Below, in pieces: positions 27,695 to 37,269 of a DNA stretch of 64,000 nucleotides. Below the pieces are notes generated by a model. It was not told the origin of the DNA. It did not search any database and worked only from the letters and a program-made list of their open reading frames with translations. Location of the stretch: positions 1 to 64,000 of the forward strand of contig CADAPM010000004.1 of the NCBI GenBank assembly GCA_902789795.1, in the 5' to 3' direction. The DNA comes from an uncultured Eubacteriales bacterium. GTDB lineage: Bacteria; Bacillota; Clostridia; Christensenellales; Aristaeellaceae. The stretch's first letter is position 1. Every line of letters starts with the position of its first letter. The position numbers and the translations under genes are program-made.

Positions 27695-28683
27695 TCTTTC
27701 CAGTGGGCAGACTGCCGCACGGCCCCCGGAATCTGATCACCGACGTGCCCGGTGTCCGGGTCGGCCACTGCACGATAGATGAGGGGAATTGCCATACCGG
27801 CGTCACGGTGGTGCTGCCACCGGTGCATAACCCGTTTGTGGAGAAGCTGACCGCCGCATCCCAGGTGTTCAACGGCTTTGGCAAGACCCTGGGCCTCGTG
27901 CAGGTGGATGAGCTGGGCACGCTGGAGACGCCCATCGCCCTGACCAATACGCTGAACGTGGGGCGGGTGCACGACGCGCTCGTTTCTTATATGCTCGGGC
28001 TGTGCCGGGAGGACGGCGTCCGCCTGACCTCAGTGAATCCCGTGGTCTGCGAGTGCAATGACAGCCGCCTCAGCGATATCGCCCGCAGGCCGGTGGGGGA
28101 GAACGAGGTGCTTGCCGCCATCGGGAGCGCGGGGGAGGACTTCGCCCAGGGCGCGGTAGGCGCCGGGCGCGGCACCACCTGCTACGGCATGAAGGGCGGG
28201 ATCGGCTCCTCCTCGCGGCTGATGGAGATCGACGGCCGGACCTATACGATGGGCCTGCTGGTGCAGAGCAACTACGGCGCTTCGGCGGATTTCCGCCCCG
28301 GTGCGCTGCCGGAGGGCTTAGCTGCCTGCGACCAGGGCAGCATCATCCTGGTGGCGGCCACGGACCTGCCGCTGTCCGCGCGGCAGCTTAAGCGGGTGCT
28401 GCGCAGGGCGTCCGTGGGCATGGCGCGGCTGGGCTCCTATATCGGCCACGGCAGCGGCGAGATCGCTGTGGGCTTCACGACAGCCCGCCCGGAAGGGTCG
28501 GGCAGCTTCTGCCGCCAGACCGTGCTTCGGGAAGACCTGATGGACCTCCCCTTCCGCGCTATCGGCGAATGCGCGGAGGAGGCGATCCTGCAGTCCCTCT
28601 GGCATGCCGCGCCGGATACGGCGCTGGACGGCACGCCCGTGCCCGCCTGGAGGGAGCTCATGAAAAACGGAGGAGCCGGCTGA
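27691..28683 (+). CDS. P1-family (DmpA/NylC-like) self-processing aminopeptidase
   Basis: A 330-residue N-terminal nucleophile hydrolase of the DmpA family. Seen: NLITDVPGVRVGHCTID at the start, GFGKTLGLVQVDELGTLETPIALTNTL (outline), GRGTTCYGMKGGIGSSSR at 160-176, in which Ser would become the new N-terminal nucleophile after self-cleavage, and LVQSNYG. Members are cyclised-amide or D-amino-acid aminopeptidases. ATG 27691 overlaps the methyltransferase stop (ATGA). Pairing with a D-amino-acid aminotransferase hints at use of D-residue peptides, which is inference. Confidence 0.85.
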   Translation: MIFPVGRLPHGPRNLITDVPGVRVGHCTIDEGNCHTGVTVVLPPVHNPFVEKLTAASQVFNGFGKTLGLVQVDELGTLETPIALTNTLNVGRVHDALVSYMLGLCREDGVRLTSVNPVVCECNDSRLSDIARRPVGENEVLAAIGSAGEDFAQGAVGAGRGTTCYGMKGGIGSSSRLMEIDGRTYTMGLLVQSNYGASADFRPGALPEGLAACDQGSIILVAATDLPLSARQLKRVLRRASVGMARLGSYIGHGSGEIAVGFTTARPEGSGSFCRQTVLREDLMDLPFRAIGECAEEAILQSLWHAAPDTALDGTPVPAWRELMKNGGAG

Positions 28684-29522
28684 TGAAAGAACTGGGTTAT
28701 TACAACGGCAGGATCGGCGAGCTGAGCGAAATGACCGTCCCCATGACCGACCGCGTGTGCTGGTTCGGGGACGGCGTATACGACGCGCAGATGTGCCGCA
28801 ATTACCATATATTCGCCCTGGATGAGCATGTGGACCGCTTCTTCCGCAGCGCAGCCATGCTGAGGATGACGGTGCCCATGTCCAAGGACGAGCTGAAAGC
28901 GCTGTTGAACAGCCTGGTCAAGAAGATGGATACGGGCGACATGTTCCTGTACTACCAGCTGACCCGCGGTGCGGGCCCCCGAGGCCACGCTTTCCCCAAG
29001 AGCCAGCCCAACCTGTGGGTGACGCTGACCCCCAAGCAGCTGATCGACAAGCGGGAGCCCATCTCCCTGATCACGGTGGAGGATACCCGCTTCCTGCACT
29101 GTGATATCAAGACGCTGAACCTGATCCCCTCCGTCATGGCGGCGCAGCAGGCGGCGGAAGCCGGGTGCTACGAGGCGGTCTTCTACCGCCCGGGCGGCCG
29201 GGTCACGGAGTGCGCCCACAGCAATGTCCACATCCTGAAGGAGGGGACGCTGTACACAGCGCCCTGCGACAATCTGATCCTGCCCGGCATCGCCCGGGCG
29301 CGGCTGCTGGCGGCCTGCCGGAGGCTCGATATCCCCGTGAAAGAGGAGCCCTTCTTCCTGCCGGACCTGCTGGCTGCGGATGAGATCATCACCAGCAGCT
29401 CCTCCGCCCTCTGCCTGCGGGCGGGCGTGGTCGACGGCCAGCCCGCCGGGCTGCGGGACCCGGAACGCTATAACCGCATCCACGACGAGATCATCCGGGA
29501 ATATATGGAAGAAACAAAATAA
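28683..29522 (+). CDS. Class IV aminotransferase (D-amino acid aminotransferase-like)
   Basis: A 279-residue fold-type IV PLP enzyme. It begins YYNGRIGELSEMTVPMTDR and has the PLP Lys in CDIKTLNLIPSVMAAQ. ECAHSNVHILKEGTLYTAP and ITSSSSALCLRAGVVDG are typical of D-alanine and branched-chain aminotransferases. Length and motifs favour the D-amino acid branch. Its start codon ATG 28683 shares a base with the peptidase stop. It is last in the operon and is followed by a strong terminator. Confidence 0.85.
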   Translation: MKELGYYNGRIGELSEMTVPMTDRVCWFGDGVYDAQMCRNYHIFALDEHVDRFFRSAAMLRMTVPMSKDELKALLNSLVKKMDTGDMFLYYQLTRGAGPRGHAFPKSQPNLWVTLTPKQLIDKREPISLITVEDTRFLHCDIKTLNLIPSVMAAQQAAEAGCYEAVFYRPGGRVTECAHSNVHILKEGTLYTAPCDNLILPGIARARLLAACRRLDIPVKEEPFFLPDLLAADEIITSSSSALCLRAGVVDGQPAGLRDPERYNRIHDEIIREYMEETK

Positions 29523-29537
29523 AAAAGAGCATATGTT

Positions 29538-29568
29538 AAACGGCCGGACCAGGGAGGTCCGGCCGTTT
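29538..29568. terminator. Bidirectional terminator between convergent genes
   Basis: A 13-bp perfect stem (AAACGGCCGGACC and complement) with a 5-nt loop lies between the aminotransferase stop and the AraC stop. A- and T-rich flanks are moderate. Confidence 0.8.
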
Positions 29569-29571
29569 GGC

Positions 29572-30633
29572 TTATTCTTGGATGTTGTCGCGTATACTGT
29601 GCTTGTGCCGGTAGGCGCTGGGGGTGATGCCTGCGCGCTTGCGGAAGGTGCGGATGAAGTGCTCGTTGCTCTCGTAACCCACCAGCGCAGCGATATCGTT
29701 GACCGGCAGGGTGGTGTCCCGCAGCAGCTGCTCCGCGTTTTCCAGGCGGATGCTGGTCAGCAGGCGGATAAAGGGCTGGCCGGTCACCCGCTTGATGAGG
29801 CGGGAGGTGTATTCCGGCGAGTAGTGGAACTCCGCGGCCAGGTCGCCCAGGGTGGCGGTGGCGGCGTTCAGCTGCAGGTAGCGCGCGATGTCGATGGCGG
29901 TCTGGGTGTCCTTGATCTGGTCCTCCGGCAGCTCGCAGCTGCCCGTGTGCCGGCGCAGCAGCAGCACGAAGATCTTGGTGACTACGGCGTTCACGAGGAC
30001 GGAGAAATAGGACTCCTGGTCAAAGAACTCCGAACACAGCTCGATCATGGCGCGGTGCAGTTCCTCGTCTTCGCCGGTGTGGAAGATCAGGTAGTCGATG
30101 CCCTGCTTGCTGTACAGGGTGCTCATGAAGAAATTGCCCAGCAGGTTGTCGCCCTGCAGGATGCTGTAAAAGTAATGACGGAAGGTGGAGCGCCGGATCA
30201 GGATGTCGATGACGATGCTCTCGTCGCTCACGTCCAGGGAGTGGGTGACCTGTGGCTGGATCAGGCACAGATCCCCGGCCTTGAGTAGGGAGCGGTTGTC
30301 CCGTACCTGGTGGATGCAGCGGCCCTCCAGCACGTAGAACATCTCGAAGAAATTGTGATAATGGGGCACCGCCGGGGTATAGCAGTTGTGCTTGGATACA
30401 TGGATGCCCACCCGCTTGTCGGGGGAAAAGAAGGACTCCTCCAGGTATTCGGGCTTGATGGTGTCCGGCCACTCGGGGATCAGCAGGGCCCGTCTGCGGA
30501 CCTCGTCCGGATCCAGCTGGTTCAGGTAGGCCTGAAAGCTGTTGGGCGATGACCGGGCCAGGCGGTAGTTGCGGTAAAAGATCTCGCTCTCGTTGAGGGT
30601 GCGCAGTTTGGTGAGCAGCTGCTGCTCGTTCAC
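29572..30633 (-). CDS. AraC-family regulator with N-terminal cupin
   Basis: A 353-residue regulator. Residues about 85-165 are a cupin sugar-sensing domain (YTPAVPHYHNFFEMFYVLEG, AGDLCLIQPQVTHSL). Residues about 245-345 carry the double helix-turn-helix (LGDLAAEFHYSPEYTSRLIKRVTG, then VNDIAALVGYESNEHFIRTFRKRAGITPSAYR, outlined). GTG 30633 has AAAGGAG upstream. It is divergent from the glycoside-hydrolase locus with a 250-bp gap and is the likely activator of that locus in response to a rhamnose- or arabinose-type inducer (inference from position). Confidence 0.88.
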   Translation of the reverse strand: MNEQQLLTKLRTLNESEIFYRNYRLARSSPNSFQAYLNQLDPDEVRRRALLIPEWPDTIKPEYLEESFFSPDKRVGIHVSKHNCYTPAVPHYHNFFEMFYVLEGRCIHQVRDNRSLLKAGDLCLIQPQVTHSLDVSDESIVIDILIRRSTFRHYFYSILQGDNLLGNFFMSTLYSKQGIDYLIFHTGEDEELHRAMIELCSEFFDQESYFSVLVNAVVTKIFVLLLRRHTGSCELPEDQIKDTQTAIDIARYLQLNAATATLGDLAAEFHYSPEYTSRLIKRVTGQPFIRLLTSIRLENAEQLLRDTTLPVNDIAALVGYESNEHFIRTFRKRAGITPSAYRHKHSIRDNIQE

Positions 30634-30674
30634 GGCGTTCTCCTTTCGGTCGAAGGGGCGGCTTTGTTGATAAT

Positions 30675-30703
30675 AGTATACAAAACTGGTTCGATTTTGT
30701 CAA
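30675..30703 (-). promoter_or_regulatory. SigA-type promoter of the AraC gene
   Basis: On the minus strand TTGACA, 17-bp spacer, TATACT, 42 bp before the GTG start. On the opposite strand a lone TATAAT at 30842-30847, without a matching -35, may be the activator-dependent promoter of the hydrolase genes. Confidence 0.85.
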
Positions 30704-30884
30704 TAAAACTGTCTGATTTTGAATTTGTGAAAAATAATCAGGCATGAAACCAGCCACGGCATACAGGGGACAGATGCGGATGTCAAAAATTATCACATAA
30801 AGAGAACAAAAATGTATATAACGTCCGGTAGTGAATGGCAGTATAATGAAAATGCAAGTTGATCGTTACGAAAGAGGGACGCTG

Positions 30885-32429
30885 ATGCAGCTGATTTCCA
30901 TTATCCCCGGTTTTCAGCCCATGACAGACCGCCGTTTGCTGGACAAAGCGGCGGTATTGACACCCGCCCTTGTTTATACAGAGCATCCCGTGCCTGTGCG
31001 CTGCGCGCTGAACGGAGAAGAGATGACCTTTGAAGCGCTGGCGTCCCGGCCCCTGAGCCGGGGCGACCAGGCCGTTCTGGATTTTGGCCACCACCTGGTG
31101 GGCCGCGTCACTTTGAGCCTGGACTGCGCGGGCTCTCATCAGGACGCGCCGGCCTTCTTCCGCCTGGACATGGCGGAGATCGCCAGCGAGCTCGACGAAG
31201 ACGCGGAAGCCTACGATGGGTGGCTCTCCCGCAGCTGGATCCAGCAGGAAAAGCTGCATGTGGACCTGCTGCCCGCGCGCATCAGCCTGCCGCGGCGGTA
31301 CGCTTTTCGCTATCTGCGGTTGACGGTGCTGGACACCTCGCCCAAGTACCAGCTGCTGCTGAAGGAAGCCTCCTGCGTGTCGGAAAGCAGCGCTGACCCT
31401 GAGGCCCTGCCTGAACGCCATTTCGCGGACAGCCGGCTGAACAGCATTTATGAAGCGAGCCTGCGCACCCTGAAGGACTGCAGCCAGCAGGTGCTGGAGG
31501 ACGGCCCCAAGCGCGACCGCCGGCTGTGGCTGGGGGATCTGAGGCTGCAGGCCCTGACCTCCTATGTGTCCTACCGCAGCTATGACCTGATCAAGCGCTG
31601 CCTGTATCTGTTCGCGGGCTCCCGCTTCCCGGACGGGCGCATGAGCGCTAATGTCTTCACGGACGCGGAGCCGGAGGCGGACGACACCTACCTGATGGAC
31701 TACGCCCTCATGTTCCCGCTGGCCCTCAACGAGTACCTGGAGGAGACGGGGGATCATGAAGCGCTCGGCGATCTGCTGGAACCAGCCCTGGAGCAGGTCG
31801 AGTATGTGCTCAGGCACGGGATGACGGCGGACAGGACGGTGGCCCCGGAGCAGGCCTCTTCCGGCTTTATCGACTGGAGCGACGGCCTCGACCGGCAGGC
31901 GAGCCTGCAGGGCGTGCTGATCTGCGCGCTGGACGCCGCTTCTTCCCTCTGCGCGCGCGCCGGCGACGAGCAGCGCCGCTGCCGCTATGCCGAACTGGCG
32001 CAGTCCATGAGGGACGCGGCCAGGACTGAGTTCTGGTCCGATGAACGGGGACTGTGCGTCTCCGGCGGGCAGGTCTCCGTCCACTCCCAGGTCTGGATGA
32101 CGCTGGCGGACGTGATGACGGGGGAGACCGCGGCCCGTGCAATGGATGCGGCGCTGGCGGCCCCGGACGCCCCGCCCATGGGCTCGCCCTACATGCACCA
32201 CTATTATGTGATGGCCCTTTTGCGGGCGGGCCGCCGGGAACAGGCCCTCGACCACCTGCGCTCTTACTGGGGCGGGATGCTGGACGCCGGGGGAGATACC
32301 TTCTGGGAATGCTGGGTCCCAGACGAGCCCCGGACTTCTCCCTACGGGGGCATGATCGTGAACAGCTTCTGCCACGCCTGGAGCTGCACTCCGGCCTATA
32401 TCCTGACCAAGTTTTTCCTCACGACTTGA
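30885..32429 (+). CDS. GH78-like alpha-L-rhamnosidase (short form)
   Basis: About 514 residues with no signal peptide, so probably cytoplasmic. Residues about 50-150 are a small beta domain; residues about 185-500 are an (alpha/alpha)6 barrel. The GH78-type block DGPKRDRRLWLGDLRLQALT carries the acidic residues of the catalytic region, and YWGGMLDAGGDTFWE and NSFCHAWSCTPAYIL are the C-terminal barrel signatures shared with the second GH78-like gene at 44810. It is shorter than classic rhamnosidases (over 900 residues), lacking extra beta domains. ATG 30885 follows AGAGGG; upstream in-frame ATGs at 30831 and 30846 overlap the -10 region. Confidence 0.8.
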   Translation: MQLISIIPGFQPMTDRRLLDKAAVLTPALVYTEHPVPVRCALNGEEMTFEALASRPLSRGDQAVLDFGHHLVGRVTLSLDCAGSHQDAPAFFRLDMAEIASELDEDAEAYDGWLSRSWIQQEKLHVDLLPARISLPRRYAFRYLRLTVLDTSPKYQLLLKEASCVSESSADPEALPERHFADSRLNSIYEASLRTLKDCSQQVLEDGPKRDRRLWLGDLRLQALTSYVSYRSYDLIKRCLYLFAGSRFPDGRMSANVFTDAEPEADDTYLMDYALMFPLALNEYLEETGDHEALGDLLEPALEQVEYVLRHGMTADRTVAPEQASSGFIDWSDGLDRQASLQGVLICALDAASSLCARAGDEQRRCRYAELAQSMRDAARTEFWSDERGLCVSGGQVSVHSQVWMTLADVMTGETAARAMDAALAAPDAPPMGSPYMHHYYVMALLRAGRREQALDHLRSYWGGMLDAGGDTFWECWVPDEPRTSPYGGMIVNSFCHAWSCTPAYILTKFFLTT

Positions 32430-32483
32430 ATAGCGGCGTGCCGCTTAGGAATAAATGACACGACAGAAACGGAGGCGTTCCCC

Positions 32484-33950
32484 ATGAAAACCAAGCAGGC
32501 TTTCAACCCCTACCTCCCCAGCTGGGAATATGTGCCGGATGCCGAACCCCATATCGTGGATGGCCGCGTGTACATTTACGGCTCCCACGACCTGTTCAAC
32601 GGCCTGAATTTCTGCCTGGGGGATTATGTGTGCTGGTCCGCGCCGGTGGATGACCTGGGCAACTGGACCTACCACGGCTGCATCTACAAGCGGGAGCAGG
32701 ACCCCGCCGCGCCCAAGATCCGCCTGACCAACGGCCTGGCGGCGCCGGACATGGTGGTGGGCCCGGACGGACGGTACTACCTGTACTATTTCATGGGCGG
32801 CACCAAGATGATCTCCGTGGCGGTATGCGACGAGCCCGCCGGCAAGTATGAGTTCTACGGCTACGTCAAATACCAGGACGGCACGCCCATCGGCAAGCGG
32901 AACGAGCCCTTCCAGTTCGACCCCGGCTGCCTGATGGACGAGGATGGCCGCCTGTACCTGTACACCGGTTTTGCCTTCGGCGGCAACCCCATTTTGCTGG
33001 ACGGCTCCGCGCCTACCAAGAAGGGCCCCATGTACTTCGAGCTTGATCCCAGCGACATGCTGACCGTCATCTCCGGCGATGAGCTCAATTATATCGGCGT
33101 GCTCACCGGCGACGAGGCCAAGGACACCGCTTACGAGGAGCAGCCCTTCGGCGAGGCCAGCTCCATGCGCAAGTTCAACGGCAAGTACTACTTCATTTAC
33201 AGCTCACTCAACAGCCACAACCTCTGCTACGCGGTCAGCGACCGCCCGAACGGCGGCTTTGAGTTTGGCGGCGTCCTGGTCAGCTGCGGCGATATTGGCC
33301 TGCCCGGCGTGCCGGACGTGAAGCACGCGCACATGTGCACCGGCAACACCCACGGCAGCCTGATCGAGATCAACGGAAAATACTACATCTTCTATCACCG
33401 CCATTCCAACCGCAAGCAATCCTCCCGCCAGGCCTGCGCGGAGGAAATCCGCTTTGAGGACGGCAAGTTCTACCAGGCGGAGATGACCTCCTGCGGCCTG
33501 AACGGCGGTCCGCTCAGCGGCAAGGGCGTCTATCCCTCCTACATCGCCTGCAACGTCTACGGCCGGAACGGCACGCGCTTCCTCTCCATGATCAAGCATC
33601 CCAAGGGCATGGATCCCTTCCTGACCCAGCGCGGCGGCGACCGGGAAGAGGGCGACGACCAGTACATCTCCAACTTCTGCACCGACTGCACCGTGGCCTT
33701 CAAGTATTTCGACCTGCGTGAGACGAAGACCATCTCCCTGAAGCTCCAGGGCTACGGCAATGGCTGCACGGTGACCGTGCGCACCCAGGAAAACGGCGAG
33801 CCCATCTGCCGCATCCCGGTAGAGACCGCCCTGCAGGAAAAGACCTTCACCGGCACCCTCCCCGAAGGCCTCGACGAGCGCGAAGCCCTCTACTTCAGCA
33901 TTGAGGGCAAGGGGGGAACGTTCGATTTCAATTCGTTTGAACTGGCGTAA
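32484..33950 (+). CDS. Glycoside hydrolase family 43 (beta-xylosidase/arabinofuranosidase-like)
   Basis: A 488-residue five-bladed beta-propeller enzyme. Seen: NPYLPSWEYVPDAEPHIVDGRVYIYGSHD with the first catalytic Asp region, LAAPDMVVGPDGRYYLYYF (pKa-modulating Asp) and FGEASSMRKFNGKYYFIYS (general-acid Glu position), outlined. Residues about 370-488 form a beta-sandwich extension. No signal peptide, so it would act on imported oligosaccharides. It follows the GH78-like gene by 54 bp. Confidence 0.85.
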   Translation: MKTKQAFNPYLPSWEYVPDAEPHIVDGRVYIYGSHDLFNGLNFCLGDYVCWSAPVDDLGNWTYHGCIYKREQDPAAPKIRLTNGLAAPDMVVGPDGRYYLYYFMGGTKMISVAVCDEPAGKYEFYGYVKYQDGTPIGKRNEPFQFDPGCLMDEDGRLYLYTGFAFGGNPILLDGSAPTKKGPMYFELDPSDMLTVISGDELNYIGVLTGDEAKDTAYEEQPFGEASSMRKFNGKYYFIYSSLNSHNLCYAVSDRPNGGFEFGGVLVSCGDIGLPGVPDVKHAHMCTGNTHGSLIEINGKYYIFYHRHSNRKQSSRQACAEEIRFEDGKFYQAEMTSCGLNGGPLSGKGVYPSYIACNVYGRNGTRFLSMIKHPKGMDPFLTQRGGDREEGDDQYISNFCTDCTVAFKYFDLRETKTISLKLQGYGNGCTVTVRTQENGEPICRIPVETALQEKTFTGTLPEGLDEREALYFSIEGKGGTFDFNSFELA

Positions 33951-33955
33951 ACAAA

Positions 33956-34075
33956 TTAGAAAGTAGGGATTAGGAAGTAGAAAGTAGGAAGTAAATAATG
34001 TTCTGCTCATGGCGTTACTGACGCCACTGCATAAGTATAATTACCTCCTACCTCCTACTTCCTACCTTCTCACTT
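33956..34075. repeat. Heptad-repeat palindrome C
   Basis: Left arm 33956-33990: five heptamers of the form (G/T)TAG(A/G)(A/G)A. Right arm about 34039-34075: complementary heptamers (reverse complement GTAGGA(A/G)). The loop contains CTGCTCATGGCGT, identical to element B, followed by a GGCGT-TACTG-ACGCC hairpin. It lies between the GH43 and GH3 genes. Confidence 0.75.
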
Positions 34076-34144
34076 AGATTTGTTGTTTCCCCGTCCATCG
34101 GGTGAACATACACTATCGACTACCAAAGAAAGGAAGTATGTAAC

Positions 34145-37100
34145 ATGGGTAAACTGTCCGGTTTCTTCCGGGGCATGGCTGCGCTGATGGCCTGCCTGCT
34201 GGTGCTGGCGAATGTCGGTACCGGCGTCGTGGAGTCCTACCGCTCCGCGCTGGATAACGTGCTGGGAACCAGCAGCTATGAAACGATCACGGACGAGAGC
34301 GCCGCGCGTTTCAAGAAAGACTATGCCACCATCGAGGACATGGCGGCAGCAGCCAAGGCCCTGGCGATCCGCGAGGGTGAGGAAGGCACCGTGGTCATGA
34401 AGAATGACAACGGCGTGCTCCCGCTGAGCGCGGACAAGCAGGTCGTGCTGTTCGGCCTGGCCTCCTATGCTCCGTATCCCTATACGGCCGGCGACCTCCG
34501 TGCGGGCAATGCCGACGCGGTGGATCTGCTGCAGGCCCTGACCGACGCGGGCCTGAGCATCAACGAGACGGTCAAGAACTTCTACGAGAAGGGCATCCTG
34601 AACAAGCACATCGAGCAGGTGCCCAACATGTGGACCGGCGAGCTGGTGGACACGGTCGCGTATGACAACATCTACGTGGCGGCTCCCGGCGATATGACCC
34701 AGTACAAGGTCGTGGAAGTACCCCCGACGCTGTTCGAGGAAAAGGGCGCTCCCGCTGACTGGAAGAACAGCATCGACAAGGACAACGCCGTGGCTATCGT
34801 CACCTTCGCCCGCGGTGCTGGTGAAGGCAACACCTACGCTCCCGGCTCCGCGCTGAACTTCGCCGGCGAAGCGACCGGCAAGGACCCCCTGGCCCTGTCT
34901 GACGACGAGCTCGCCGTCATCGACGTGGCGAAGGAGACCTGCAGCCAGGTGCTGGTACTGATCAACTCCGGCAACAACATGGTCCTCAAGGAGATCGCCA
35001 AGGGCGGCGCCCATGAGGTCGACGGCATCGCCTACATCGGCGTCATCAACGACTATCAGCCCATCGGCATCGCGAACGTGCTGACCGGCAAGGTCAACGC
35101 CACCGGCGCGCTGCCGGACACCTATGTGGCCGACAACGCCTCCATCCCCGCGGTCGTCAACTTCGGCGGCGACTACTATGCGGACTATGAGATCGTCGGC
35201 ACCCAGGGCACCGATGCCCGCTACCCCGGCGAGACCATCGCCAACACGAAGGCCAGCTCCTTCGGCGGCTCCTCCACCTACAACGGCGGTCACTACATCG
35301 TCGAGGCGGAAGGCATCTACGTGGGCTACAAGTACTTTGAGACCCGCTACTTCGACTCCGTCATGAATCCCCAGTTCAACGCCGCTTCTGCCAAGGGCGC
35401 GACGCAGGCCGAAACCTGGGATTACAACAAGGAAGTCCTCTACTCCTTCGGTCATGGCCTGTCCTACCTGGACTATGAGCAGACCCTGAAGAGCGTGAAG
35501 GTGGACCTGAGCGAGAACGGCAACGTGACCGCTGAGATCGAGATCAAGAACCTGAGCGACAAGGACGGCTACTTCCTGGCTCAGCTGTATGTGCAGCAGC
35601 CCTACACCGAGTATGATAAGACCAACCTGGTCGAAAAGTCTGCCGTCAACTTCCTGAATTCCGGCAAGGCCCAGGTCAAGGCCGGCGGCACCGCCACCGT
35701 GACCCTGACCGTGCCCTCCAAGTACCTGGCCAGCTATGACTACAAGAACGCCAAGACCTGGATCCTGGACGAGGGCGACTACCTCTTCACCGCGGCTCCC
35801 GGCTCCCACGCTGCGGCCAACAACTTCCTGGCTCACCTGGGCAAGACCGCTGCCGACGGTATGGATACCGACAAGACCGGCGCTGTCGTGACCTGGAACC
35901 TGGGCGCCTTCGACAAGACCACCTTTGCCACCGCCAATGGCCATGAGGTCACCAACGTCGCGGATGACGCCGACCTGAACTACTGGACCGGCACCGACAC
36001 CGTGACCTATCTCTCCCGTCAGGATTGGGACGCCACCTATCCCATCGACTACAGCAAGGTCGCGATCAAGATCGGCGACAGCCCCAAGAAGGACGAGTGG
36101 ATCGCCGAGCTCCGCGGCCAGACCTACACCATCCAGACCAATGATCCCGCCAACGAGGGCGTGGACCGCGGCCTGCGCTTCAACGCCGAGAGCATCCAGG
36201 ATGAGCAGCTCGCCGACGTGAACGACGAATACTGGGACAACCTGGTCTCCCAGATCACCATCGACGAGGCGGTCGGCGCTGTCATCCACGGCGGTTCCAG
36301 CTCCGACGTGCTCACCAACGTGGACAACCCGAAGGTCCTCCAGAACGAAGGCGTCAGCGGCTTCACCGCGGCTTACAACGACGAGGCCACCGGCAAGACC
36401 TACAAGTTCAACGTCCACTCCCAGACCCTGATCGCCTCCTCCTTCAACCCCGAGCTCGCCTACGAGTGGGGCCTGATCGAGGGCAACAGCGGCCTGTGGC
36501 TGCAGCGCTACGACCTGTGGGGCACCGGCCTGACCCAGCGCCGTACTCCCTACAACGGCCGCAACTATGAGTACATCTCCGAAGATCCCATGCTCACCAA
36601 CCGCATCGGCTACGGTATCATGCAGGGCTGCTCTGACAAGGGCATCATCAACGGACCCAAGCACATGGGCTTCAACGATCAGGAGCACAACCGCGGCGGT
36701 GTCAGCGTCTACATGACCGAGCAGAAGTTCCGTGAGACCGACCTGCGCGGCTTCCAGGGCGGCTTGGACGACGCGGACGGCCGTGCCGTCATGATCGCCT
36801 TCAACCGCATCGGCGCCACCAACGCTGCGCACCATGTGGGCATGCTCCAGAAGATCATGCGCGACGAGTGGGGCTTCACCGGCCTCGTCTCCACCGACAT
36901 GATGAACAACAAGTACTACTTCAACGCCGAGTCCATCGTGATGGCCGGTGTCACCCAGATCGCGGACTTCGCCCAGAACGATAACCACATCAACGAGGGC
37001 GAGGGCGGCGTCGACAAGACCTGGGGCTACATCTCTCCCGAAACCGTCAAGAACGACGGCGCGCTGGTCAAGCAGGCCCGCGAGAACCTCAAGTATCAGC

Positions 37101-37267
37101 TGTACACCTTCGCCAACAGCGCTGTGCTGAACGTCTCCACCCGCAAGGTGGCCACCTGGTATGACAACGCGATCAGCATCGTCAAGACCGTCAGCCTGGT
37201 CCTGACCATCTGCTGCGGCCTGGCGTACATCGCCACCACCGTACTCAAAAAGAAGAAGGAGGCCTGA
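34145..37267 (+). CDS. GH3 beta-glucosidase-type enzyme, inverted domains, membrane-anchored
   Basis: A 1040-residue GH3 protein with the domain order reversed. The alpha/beta sandwich (GH3_C-like; EGTVVMKNDNGVLPLSA, then TFARGAGEGN) comes first at about 75-360. A fibronectin-like domain follows at about 415-560. The TIM barrel (GRNYEYISEDPML, IINGPKHMGFNDQEHNR, GLVSTDMM with nucleophile Asp918) comes last. Some rumen GH3 enzymes are known with this order. An N-terminal hydrophobic segment (about 8-27) and a C-terminal one (about 1012-1034) before KKKKEA suggest an extracellular enzyme tethered at both ends. The gene lies behind palindrome C and is coupled to a four-helix membrane protein. 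Confidence 0.88.
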   Translation: MGKLSGFFRGMAALMACLLVLANVGTGVVESYRSALDNVLGTSSYETITDESAARFKKDYATIEDMAAAAKALAIREGEEGTVVMKNDNGVLPLSADKQVVLFGLASYAPYPYTAGDLRAGNADAVDLLQALTDAGLSINETVKNFYEKGILNKHIEQVPNMWTGELVDTVAYDNIYVAAPGDMTQYKVVEVPPTLFEEKGAPADWKNSIDKDNAVAIVTFARGAGEGNTYAPGSALNFAGEATGKDPLALSDDELAVIDVAKETCSQVLVLINSGNNMVLKEIAKGGAHEVDGIAYIGVINDYQPIGIANVLTGKVNATGALPDTYVADNASIPAVVNFGGDYYADYEIVGTQGTDARYPGETIANTKASSFGGSSTYNGGHYIVEAEGIYVGYKYFETRYFDSVMNPQFNAASAKGATQAETWDYNKEVLYSFGHGLSYLDYEQTLKSVKVDLSENGNVTAEIEIKNLSDKDGYFLAQLYVQQPYTEYDKTNLVEKSAVNFLNSGKAQVKAGGTATVTLTVPSKYLASYDYKNAKTWILDEGDYLFTAAPGSHAAANNFLAHLGKTAADGMDTDKTGAVVTWNLGAFDKTTFATANGHEVTNVADDADLNYWTGTDTVTYLSRQDWDATYPIDYSKVAIKIGDSPKKDEWIAELRGQTYTIQTNDPANEGVDRGLRFNAESIQDEQLADVNDEYWDNLVSQITIDEAVGAVIHGGSSSDVLTNVDNPKVLQNEGVSGFTAAYNDEATGKTYKFNVHSQTLIASSFNPELAYEWGLIEGNSGLWLQRYDLWGTGLTQRRTPYNGRNYEYISEDPMLTNRIGYGIMQGCSDKGIINGPKHMGFNDQEHNRGGVSVYMTEQKFRETDLRGFQGGLDDADGRAVMIAFNRIGATNAAHHVGMLQKIMRDEWGFTGLVSTDMMNNKYYFNAESIVMAGVTQIADFAQNDNHINEGEGGVDKTWGYISPETVKNDGALVKQARENLKYQLYTFANSAVLNVSTRKVATWYDNAISIVKTVSLVLTICCGLAYIATTVLKKKKEA

Positions 37268-37269
37268 GC

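Noticed and set aside
34070-36988. A 972-codon open frame opposite the GH3 gene
   Set aside because: Same reason: antisense to an unmistakable GH3 enzyme, with mirror-image composition.
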